Shown here piece by piece: positions 1 to 6,089 of a DNA stretch of 25,518 nt (the stretch's first letter is position 1; every line of letters starts with the position of its first letter). Both the position numbers and the translations under genes were made by a program. Source of the DNA: Phycisphaerae bacterium (GTDB taxonomy: Bacteria; Planctomycetota; Phycisphaerae; UBA1845; UTPLA1); NCBI GenBank assembly GCA_016935885.1, contig JAFGQA010000312.1:1-25518 (forward strand). The letters are read 5' to 3'. Below the pieces are notes generated by a model. The model searched no databases, had not been told where the DNA came from, and worked only from the letters and a program-made list of their open reading frames with translations.

Positions 1-288
1 CAAGGGTGAAGGCTGACCGCTCCCTCACGGTCGCGGTTCGGATCGGCGTCGGCGGCATAGGCAATCTCAAGCTTAGACTGCTCTAGGCGGGTGCCACTGG
101 CAGCTTGCCTGCCAGTGTGGATGCCCGAATGCGCCCACCAGGGGGACCGCACGGACGGACAAGCCGCCCGTGGCACCCAGAATCGAGTGCCGCCGGGAGT
201 GTCACGAACCCGATCACACCTTGACTCCGCAGCGCGGGGCCGTTGCGTGGGCCACGCCGTTTGAACGTTGAAGCCCGGGGGCTCGTCA
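1..288. other. Left-edge intergenic region with one MITE-like repeat
   Basis: This region lies downstream of the phosphatase gene. Positions 3-86 are open in one forward frame ending at a TAG, and are also open in a reverse frame, but neither has a recognisable product. It may be the edge of a gene cut by the window, or simply non-coding. Positions 84-229 are a family A repeat, listed separately. Around 264-285 there is a short stretch resembling the family D palindrome. Confidence 0.5.
84..229. repeat. Family A MITE-like palindromic repeat, copy 1
   Basis: The core at about 89-178 begins gggtgccactggcagcttg and ends with gccgcccgtggcaccc. Its two ends pair over about 21 bp with three mismatches, so it has terminal inverted repeats. 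The 3' flank at 178-229 (agaatcgagtgccgccggga and onward) is also shared with the copy at 5766-5930, so the duplicated unit is longer than the hairpin itself. No coding capacity is visible. Confidence 0.85.
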
Positions 289-1548
289 TCAGAGCTTCTT
301 GATGATGACCGCGGTCAGGTCGTCCTCCTGTGGGGTCCCGGCGGCGAAGGAGAGGACGGCCTCGTGTAAGGCGTGGATGATCTCGTCGCCAGCACGATCG
401 CGGTTCTCGCGGAGGACCGCGTACAGCCGGCTGACGCCGAACTGTTCCCCGTTGGCCCCGGTCCATTCAAAGAAGCCGTCCGTCACCAGGACCATCATGT
501 CGCCGGGCCGCAACGTGAATCGCTCCGGTGGGTCGTACTCGACCTTCGGCATGATGCCGAGGGGAAAGGAGCTCGCCGGGAGTTCAACGACCTCGTCGGT
601 CGCCCGGATGTACTTGATCAGCGGACCATGACCAGCGCTGAGGAACGACAACGTATTGTCCTCGGGTGACAAGACGCCGAAGAACGCGGTGACGAAGCGG
701 TCGGCGGGCAGGTCGTCGCACAGCAGGTCGTTGACACGGCCTACGACGGCGCGGAGATCCCGCGAAAGGCCGACGGTCGCGCGAAACAGGGCCCGGCACT
801 CGGCGATCACCAGGGCGGGACCAATGCCGTGGCCCGTGGCGTCCGCGATGGTAATGGCGACGGAGCCATCGCCGAGGGCAAGGTAATCGTAACTGTCGCC
901 GCCGGTCTCGTCGGCCGGTTTGTTCCAGCCGGCGATGTCGAAACCGGGAACCGCGGGAGCGGCCTTCGGCAGCAGGCCCTGCTGGATGTCACGGGCGATA
1001 TTGAGGTCCGCCTGAATGCGCTGTTTCTCGGCGTATTGCTCGAGGAGCAGTTGGCGTTGGATCGCGACGCCCGTTTGAGCACCGAAGGTCTCGACGAGTT
1101 GGTCGTCCCAGGGGCTGAAGGACCCGGATGATTTGTTCAGAACCTGCAAGACGCCAACGATCGCGTTGTCGAAGCCGAGCAGCGGGAACGTGATCATATT
1201 GCGCGTTCTGAAGCCGGTCTTGCGGTCAATCTCGGGGTTGAATCGCGAATCGGCATAGGCATCCTGGACGTTGATGACCTTGCCGGTCTGCATGACCTCG
1301 CCGGCGATGCCCTGATCGGCGCTGAAGCGAATCTCGTCCACGCCGGTCGCCATTCGGCTGTACAGTTCGTTCGTCTGGCGGTCGTAGAGGAAGACGGTGG
1401 CCCTCTCACATTCCAAGACCTGCAGCGCCGCCCGCTCGATCTTCTGCAGCAGCGGGGTCAACTCGGTGGTGCCCGCCAGCTCGCGGCTGACGTCGAGCAC
1501 CGCCTGGAAGTCCGCGATCTGTTTGTCACGCGGTTCGGGCATCGTCAT
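289..1548 (-). CDS. GAF domain plus PP2C (SpoIIE/RsbU-type) serine phosphatase
   Basis: The product is 419 aa with no membrane segment. A GAF sensory domain spans about residues 20-165. A helical linker rich in Q, E and R (about 166-192, including DIQQGLLP) joins it to a PP2C-like SpoIIE domain. The metal-binding motifs are visible: DETGGD (213-218), DATGHG (about 236-241), then SAGHGP, VTDGFFEW and a terminal EDDLTAV. In this family such proteins dephosphorylate anti-sigma-factor antagonists in partner-switching pathways, and the GAF domain would supply the signal. No STAS or RsbW-type partner is encoded nearby, so the target is unknown. The start is the upstream of two close ATGs (1548 and 1542), and neither has a clear Shine-Dalgarno sequence. 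A same-strand methyltransferase ends 101 nt upstream. Confidence 0.93.
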   Translation of the reverse strand: MTMPEPRDKQIADFQAVLDVSRELAGTTELTPLLQKIERAALQVLECERATVFLYDRQTNELYSRMATGVDEIRFSADQGIAGEVMQTGKVINVQDAYADSRFNPEIDRKTGFRTRNMITFPLLGFDNAIVGVLQVLNKSSGSFSPWDDQLVETFGAQTGVAIQRQLLLEQYAEKQRIQADLNIARDIQQGLLPKAAPAVPGFDIAGWNKPADETGGDSYDYLALGDGSVAITIADATGHGIGPALVIAECRALFRATVGLSRDLRAVVGRVNDLLCDDLPADRFVTAFFGVLSPEDNTLSFLSAGHGPLIKYIRATDEVVELPASSFPLGIMPKVEYDPPERFTLRPGDMMVLVTDGFFEWTGANGEQFGVSRLYAVLRENRDRAGDEIIHALHEAVLSFAAGTPQEDDLTAVIIKKL

Positions 1549-1601
1549 GCTGTCAGTATTCAGCGGTCAGTTCACCAGTCTGGCATTGCGCCTGTCCCAG
1601 T

Positions 1602-1628
1602 GGCCGCGTGGTCTGAAGCCCGCGACTC
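1602..1628. repeat. Family D palindrome (intergenic copy)
   Basis: A 27-bp imperfect palindrome centred on ctgaag lies between the phosphatase start and the methyltransferase stop. It matches the segment at 10904-10930, inside the YdiJ-like gene, at 25 of 27 positions. The adjacent 1551-1575 stretch has two cagt/tcag words. Confidence 0.7.
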
Positions 1629-1649
1629 GCCAATCGGCGATGAATGATC

Positions 1650-2423
1650 TTATACCACACCGATGGTCAGAAAGATAGGCGCCCAGATGCTGGTCTTTCG
1701 CTGGCGGATGTCGCGGAATCCGGCATCCTCGAAATACCGGCGCATGACGCTCCAGGAAGGATGATGGACCTTGGCGTCGGGCGTGCTCTCGCCCCTGGTG
1801 ATGAGCACGTCGAACACGACCCAGCCGATGACGTTGTCCCGAAAGCCGTCGATGAGCATCAGCCGGCCGCCGGTGCGCAGGACACGGTGCATTTCGCGGA
1901 TCGTCTCGGCCTGATGGGGGTAGTGGTGGAAGGAATGGCTGCACGTCACGACGTCGAACAAGCCGTCCGCGAAGGGCAGGTGTTCGGCGTCTCCGTTGAC
2001 GAACTCGGGGGCGCCATCACCAATCTGCTTGGCCTTGCCGTGGGCGACCGAGCACATCCTTGCGGAATAGTCCAGGCCCACGATGCGTCGGGATAACATG
2101 GGGCTGCCCGCCACCATGGCGGTCCAGGTCCCCGTCCCGCTGCCGATGTCGAGCAGGTCGAAGGCATCGGGAATGTCGCGGCGCCAGCGATACAACTCCT
2201 CCATGAACATCCGATAAGCAGGTCGAAACAACAGGTGCCGGACGATCGAGCGATCATAGGTATGGGCCCACGAGTCGAACTCGTGGCGGGCGCGGTGCTT
2301 CATCGCATAGCTGGGGTGCGGCGAGGGCGCGCTGCCGGTCGATCCTCCGCCGGGGGCGGGCTGGACCAGGGCTTCGGCGAGAGGGGCAACCGCCGATCGG
2401 GATTCTTCCGGTTTGTCGGTCAC
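1650..2423 (-). CDS. Class I SAM-dependent methyltransferase
   Basis: The product is 257 aa from a GTG start at 2423. This start is preferred because GAAGGG lies 9 nt upstream; an ATG at 2303 is the alternative. The reading frame stays open to 2585, but that extension looks non-coding. The first ~40 residues are rich in A, P, S and G and look disordered. The Rossmann fold follows, with motif I LLDIGSGTG at about 90-98, an acidic residue in IVGLDYS, NGDAEHLPF (motif II-like), and a motif-III-like HRVLRTGGRLMLIDG. This is the Methyltransf_11/UbiE-like layout. The substrate cannot be told from sequence. It is upstream of the GAF-PP2C gene on the same strand, with a 101-nt gap holding a palindrome, so cotranscription is uncertain. 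Confidence 0.9.
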   Translation of the reverse strand: MTDKPEESRSAVAPLAEALVQPAPGGGSTGSAPSPHPSYAMKHRARHEFDSWAHTYDRSIVRHLLFRPAYRMFMEELYRWRRDIPDAFDLLDIGSGTGTWTAMVAGSPMLSRRIVGLDYSARMCSVAHGKAKQIGDGAPEFVNGDAEHLPFADGLFDVVTCSHSFHHYPHQAETIREMHRVLRTGGRLMLIDGFRDNVIGWVVFDVLITRGESTPDAKVHHPSWSVMRRYFEDAGFRDIRQRKTSIWAPIFLTIGVV

Positions 2424-2459
2424 GGGGCAGTTCCCTTCACGTCGGCAACCGCCGATCGG
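2385..2459. repeat. Pair of 16-bp direct repeats around the methyltransferase start
   Basis: ggcaaccgccgatcgg occurs at 2385-2400, inside the first codons of the methyltransferase, and again identically at 2444-2459, 21 nt upstream of its GTG start. The spacing is 59 nt start to start, which is not a multiple of 3. Confidence 0.8.
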
Positions 2460-2469
2460 CACGAGTGCG

Positions 2470-2986
2470 TCATCGGGCGGGCGTGATCCGGCCCACCCGC
2501 CGACCCGTACGCCGGGCAGGATAAGACGATGCGAGGCGATCGGCAAGATCGGACATGTTGGAAGCCTTCTGGCACAACGATGCACCCGGCCAGGACACGG
2601 GCCTCGGCGCCCGTACTACCAAAGAAGCTGTGGCACCGGCGTCTCGCGAAGGAGACCGTGGCACCGGCGCCAGAGCCGGTGGGGTCACGGGCGGGACGCC
2701 TGTACTGCTAACGATTGGAATCTCCGCGTCTCGCGAAGGAGACTGTGGCACCGGCGTCCCGCCGGTGGCGCCACAGGCGGGACGCCTGTGCCACAGGCTG
2801 GTTGCGGCCCGATGCCGCGATGTGCCACCGTCTGGAGAGAGAGGCTCGGCCGTCTGTGCCGCGGAGGTTTTGGGGCGCGCTCTAAAGTCCCTGATACTGT
2901 CCGGCCGATAGGGTCACTACGGCAGGGGCCGTGACCCACCCTCTTTCTGAGATGACTCGCCGCCAACATCGTGGGAGTCTGCGATC
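2470..2986. other. Repeat-rich intergenic region between divergent genes
   Basis: This spacer separates the methyltransferase (-) from the 54-aa protein (+). It holds a hairpin near 2595-2613 (cacgggcctcggcgcccgt), the family B cluster at 2621-2795, and no ORF with credible content. Promoters for both flanking genes are expected here, but none stands out. Confidence 0.6.
2621..2795. repeat. Family B palindromic repeat cluster (two tandem-like units)
   Basis: Two units each begin with tctcgcgaaggaga followed by c/t and gtggcaccggcg (near 2641 and 2728). The first continues into ccagagccggtggggtca. The second continues into a cgtcccgccggtggcgccac hairpin and a closing gcgggacgcctgtgccaca. The parts can fold into long GC stems. 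The same words recur at 9035-9110 (opposite strand), 12034-12100, 20435-20488 and 23644-23675. Confidence 0.8.
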
Positions 2987-3151
2987 ATGTCGAAGCGAGA
3001 GCTGATCGACCAGATCATGAAACTGAATCGCTCCGCGCGGCGAGAGTTCCTCCAGTGCTTCACCGAGAATGAGCTTGCCGATTACCTCCATCAACTCGAG
3101 TCGATCCAGCCCGAACTCGAGACGGCGGCTGTCGCCACGTCCAATAACTAA
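2987..3151 (+). CDS. Small conserved-looking hypothetical protein (54 aa)
   Basis: ATG at 2987 is preceded by GGGAG with 9 nt spacing, and the frame ends in TAA at 3149-3151. The product starts MSKRELIDQIMKLNRSARREF and is predicted to be soluble and mostly helical, with alternating charged and hydrophobic residues (LIDQIMKLN, FTENELADYLHQLESI). The ribosome site, the amphipathic pattern and the sensible composition support a real gene. From memory, small proteins with a similar opening occur in planctomycete genomes, but I cannot verify that here. The function is unknown. It stands alone between two repeat-rich or oppositely oriented regions. Confidence 0.72.
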   Translation: MSKRELIDQIMKLNRSARREFLQCFTENELADYLHQLESIQPELETAAVATSNN

Positions 3152-3228
3152 ACGCGGGCCATGACACTATCAGTAGTGAGCCCGGGAGCCCCCGATCTTG
3201 CCTGATTGGAAAACATAGACACAGGTTG

Positions 3229-4248
3229 TCATTCGCGCCGCTGCTCGATGATCGCGCGCGCGCGGCGAACGATGTGCGAGTCCTTCCACTTGTCATCGTA
3301 GGCTTTCAGGATTGCCCGATAGGCGGCCTCGGCGTCCTTGGCCTTGCCTTCCTGAGCGAGTGCATCGGCGTACCACCAGCGAGCAGTCATCTGTTCCAGG
3401 GAACCGGGCGCGGCCGCCCGCTCGGCCTGCCGGTAGTAGCTTCGCGCGGTGGCGTAGTCATATCGGTATTCGGAAACGAGTCGTCCGGCAAGGACGCCCG
3501 CCGCCCAGCGAGTTCGTGGCGGCACCCGTCCGGACTGCGTCGCTTCAGCAAGGTGTTGTTCGCACTCGTCGACCGACCCGCGATTCACGATAGCGCCCTG
3601 TTCGACGATTCGAAGGTACAGACCGAGGCCGACTTGGAAGGAGCCTTCCGGAGTGACGGTGGAGGGCGCGGTGTCCAACGGCGTGAGGTCCAGGCTCGGC
3701 GCCATGCCTACCGCCGCGTCGAACTCAGCCCGGTTCTCGTAAATGAGGTAGCATTCATCAGGGCTTCCCGAGCAGCCCAACGGAACGTACAGCATCTCCA
3801 GCAGGCGCGAGCACGGCCTGGCGCCCGCGTGCCGAAGCTTCTGAAGGTGATCGCCGCGGTGGCCCGCGGGCCGTGGATCGGCGCCCCCCGATAGATACAA
3901 CTGATAAAACGGGCGTTGCCCGCGGACTGGCTCGGACGCAGCCGCGTCCTCCTCCCGGGCGACCCCAGCGCCCTGCGGTCTGGACCGGGCGTCTTCGGGA
4001 GTGGCGGCTTGCCCGGGCTGGCGGTCCGCTCCTTGGCGCTGATCAGGGCTTGCAGCGGACGGGGGCGGGGACTGGTCGTCTCGTGGTTGCTCTCGGGGCC
4101 CGGTCGGTCGCACGACCCGCTTGGGCTTCCTCCACCAGGTCGTGTCCCAGTTCCAGTCCACGTCGCCACACCCTGTAATGCTGAAGCACAAGCAGGATGC
4201 GATGCACGTCGTCAAGCCGCCTCGGATGAATGTGTGTATTCTCGACAT
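3229..4248 (-). CDS. Lipoprotein with TPR-like repeats
   Basis: The product is 339 aa from ATG 4248. An in-frame ATG at 4281 would put 11 residues before the signal peptide, so 4248 is preferred, although neither has a Shine-Dalgarno. Residues 1-26 form a signal peptide ending in the lipobox SITGC, with Cys27 as the lipidation site. Residues ~35-105 are a P/Q/R/A-rich linker. A region of about 110-200 contains FYQLYLSGGA and DECYLIYENRAEFDAA. The C-terminal ~110 residues show paired helices typical of TPR-like repeats (SYYRQAERAA, ARWWYADALAQEGKAKDAE, AYRAILKAYDD). It probably sits on the periplasmic face of a membrane and mediates protein contacts. No enzyme motif is visible. Confidence 0.82.
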   Translation of the reverse strand: MSRIHTFIRGGLTTCIASCLCFSITGCGDVDWNWDTTWWRKPKRVVRPTGPREQPRDDQSPPPSAASPDQRQGADRQPGQAATPEDARSRPQGAGVAREEDAAASEPVRGQRPFYQLYLSGGADPRPAGHRGDHLQKLRHAGARPCSRLLEMLYVPLGCSGSPDECYLIYENRAEFDAAVGMAPSLDLTPLDTAPSTVTPEGSFQVGLGLYLRIVEQGAIVNRGSVDECEQHLAEATQSGRVPPRTRWAAGVLAGRLVSEYRYDYATARSYYRQAERAAAPGSLEQMTARWWYADALAQEGKAKDAEAAYRAILKAYDDKWKDSHIVRRARAIIEQRRE

Positions 4249-4772
4249 TATGGCCAAGCCGTTGAAGCGAGTGGGCGTCATTCAGTTTCTGAGATCGTCC
4301 GTCAGCCTTCGAGACGCAGGTGTCGACTCGCCGCCCGCGGTGCGCGAGCCGGGATCTTGCACGCACGTTCTGAGCGTACCGAATTCTGACGCCCGGAAAG
4401 CCGGTGTCAACGAGGCCGGGGGCAAAGTTGGGCCGCCCCAAAAGTCCACGCGGCAACGTCCGAATAAGCAGTGCATTATCGCTACCATCGTTACAATCTC
4501 AACATCCCCTCGGCTTATGAGCCAAATCGAGACGTGAACTGCGGTTACGTCGCCGACCGATCTTACTGCGGCCGGTTTTTTCACAAGTGTGCTCGCCTTC
4601 CGCTCCGCTGTGGGATATCATTGTCAGCCGGTAGGGGGAAAGGCTCAGCGCACTCGCGTCCTCCACTTCACGATGACTCAATCCGAGGACGGGTCTCCTC
4701 GCCTTGCCAATGACATGGCCAGTCCTTCCGGCCGACGTCGGTCGACGCAGCAGAGTGGGTCAGGAGGCGGGA
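4249..4772. other. Intergenic region between divergent genes
   Basis: This region of about 520 bases lies upstream of both the lipoprotein (-) and the cysteine hydrolase (+). It is locally less GC-rich around 4460-4580, where promoters would be expected. Short ORFs exist on both strands but show no recognisable content or ribosome sites. I see no clear riboswitch or repeat of the families found elsewhere. Confidence 0.5.
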
Positions 4773-5678
4773 ATGGGCAACTCATCGCAGCGAAGTTCGT
4801 TCAACCGGATCCTGGTTGACATGAACACGCAGTGTGACTTTCTCCTTCCGAAAGGAGCACTGCCCGTAGTCAATCGGGGGAGGATTCTACCCAACATCCG
4901 CAGGATCATGAACTGGGGGCGGATCGAGGGCGTTCCGATCATCTCCAGCCTGGAATGCCATCGGAACGGGGAACCTGGCAATGGCCTTCCGCGGCATTGC
5001 GTCGACCGCTCCAGCGGCCAGAAGAAACTCCCATTCACGTTGATGCCGCGGCGGATCATACTGCACGGCGACAACACGCTGGACCTACCACTGGAGCCGT
5101 TTCGCCGATATCAACAGGTCATCTTCACCAAGCGGAATCACGATTTCCTCTCCAATCCCAAGGCCGATCGCCTAATCAATCACACTCGGGCGAAGTACAT
5201 CGCCGTCTTTGGCGTACTGGCCGAGCACTGCGTGAAGACTGCGGTCCTCGGACTTCTTGCCAGACACCGGCGGGTCGTCGTCATCCGCGATGCCTGCGGC
5301 TACTTGTCCTACGGAGATGCTGAACTCGCGTTTCGACAAATGGCAGCGAAGGGTGCCACGCTCGTGACAACCGAGCAGTTGTTGTCCGGTGAAGTAGACG
5401 CCAGGCTCGATGCCGATTGGAGGACTCCCGTCGCCAATGGGGAGCCCGCGAGCGAGCGCCCCGAGGGTGACAACGGCAATGGCGGGGGCAACGGCCGCGG
5501 CGACGGAAGAACCGTCGTCCATGGTCGTGAATCCGCCAGGCCGGACGGGAACGAGCGTTCAGGGTCCTCGCGTCACGACAGGCATCGTGATGGTGTCGCG
5601 CACCTCCTGGAACTCCGCCGTCGCAAAGGAAAACCCACATCCGGCCGCCCCGACACGCCCGGCCGGGGCCTCGCCTGA
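4773..5678 (+). CDS. Isochorismatase-like cysteine hydrolase with disordered C-terminal tail
   Basis: The product is 301 aa. ATG 4773 is chosen because a strong AGGAGG lies 5 nt upstream; the frame is open further upstream but without that support. The catalytic triad of the cysteine hydrolase fold is visible: Asp16 in VDMNTQCDF, Lys120 in FTKRNHDF and Cys153 in AEHCVKTA. HDFLSNP and the core strands VPIISS, YIAVFGV and VVVIRDAC fit the nicotinamidase/isochorismatase alpha/beta fold. The family hydrolyses amides or vinyl ethers in small metabolites, and the substrate here is not determinable. Residues ~220-301 are an unusual G/N/R/D/E-rich low-complexity tail not part of the fold, which normally ends near 200. 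No operon partner is evident. Confidence 0.9.
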   Translation: MGNSSQRSSFNRILVDMNTQCDFLLPKGALPVVNRGRILPNIRRIMNWGRIEGVPIISSLECHRNGEPGNGLPRHCVDRSSGQKKLPFTLMPRRIILHGDNTLDLPLEPFRRYQQVIFTKRNHDFLSNPKADRLINHTRAKYIAVFGVLAEHCVKTAVLGLLARHRRVVVIRDACGYLSYGDAELAFRQMAAKGATLVTTEQLLSGEVDARLDADWRTPVANGEPASERPEGDNGNGGGNGRGDGRTVVHGRESARPDGNERSGSSRHDRHRDGVAHLLELRRRKGKPTSGRPDTPGRGLA

Positions 5679-5733
5679 TGTCTTCCAACCTACCACCAGT
5701 CTGATGTCTGATGGTCTGGGGTCCGTGAGAGTG

Positions 5734-5763
5734 TAGGCGGGTGCCACTGGCAGCTTGCCTGGC
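5734..5763. repeat. Family A repeat, truncated copy
   Basis: taggcgggtgccactggc and the following agcttgcct match the first ~30 bases of the family A element. The match then stops, and the same words start again at 5765. This looks like a partial tandem duplication of the left end. Confidence 0.8.
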
Positions 5764-5764
5764 T

Positions 5765-5930
5765 TAGGCGGGTGCCACTGGCAGCTTGCCTGCCAGTGTG
5801 TATGCCCCATGCGCCCACCGGAGAGACCGCATGGGCGGACAAGCCCTTGACAAGAACGGGTCCTTGTCAAGGGCAAGCCGCCCGTGGCACCCAGAATCGA
5901 ATGCCGCCGGAACTGTCACGGACCCGATCG
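5765..5930. repeat. Family A MITE-like repeat, copy 2, carrying a nested hairpin
   Basis: This copy aligns throughout with copy 1 (84-229), including the 3' flank with agaatcga, tgccgccgg and cccgatc. It differs mainly by a 34-base insertion at 5844-5877. That insertion contains a perfect 11-bp inverted repeat (cccttgacaag at 5844-5854, cttgtcaaggg at 5863-5873) with an 8-base loop. CAAG lies on both sides of the hairpin (5840-5843 and 5874-5877). Confidence 0.85.
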
Positions 5931-5990
5931 TCTGCCCCTGCCGACCAACGCTCGACATACCTGCGCGCAGGCCGCATACTACCAACGAAG

Positions 5991-6063
5991 CAGTTATCAG
6001 TTGTCAGTCGATCGGTCCCGTTGGCGGCGCCCTCATATCACTGATAACTGAGTCACTGACAAC
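5991..6063. repeat. Two nested inverted repeats upstream of the CstA gene
   Basis: cagttatcag (5991-6000) pairs perfectly with ctgataactg (6041-6050), and gttgtcagt (6000-6008) pairs with actgacaac (6055-6063). The second right arm ends only 26 nt before the GTG start of the transporter, so the element overlaps the expected 5' leader. Confidence 0.75.
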
Positions 6064-6089
6064 GAACCGCCCCAGGAGCCCGACGCCCT

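Larger units (their letters stand above)
5679..6089. other. Repeat-filled spacer upstream of the CstA gene
   Basis: This spacer contains a truncated family A copy, a full family A copy with a nested hairpin, and the paired cagttatcag/ctgataactg element. Little unrepeated sequence is left for a promoter, so the CstA gene may be transcribed from within or beside a repeat. Confidence 0.7.

Noticed and set aside
3..86. Possible end of a gene cut by the window edge
   Set aside because: It is open on both strands over too short a stretch, with no motif. I could not decide between coding and non-coding.
83..466. Minus-strand frame of 127 codons
   Set aside because: It consists of family A repeat plus a shadow of the phosphatase gene. 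The ending TLAGKLPVAPA recurs wherever the repeat is translated in this frame.
2621..2795. CRISPR-like array
   Set aside because: The repeated words are palindromic and unevenly spaced, there are no unique spacers of constant length, and no cas gene is present.
3700..4170. Possible frameshift in the TPR-like lipoprotein
   Set aside because: A second frame is open across the middle of the gene, but the called frame is continuous and gives sensible sequence on both sides, so no break is needed.
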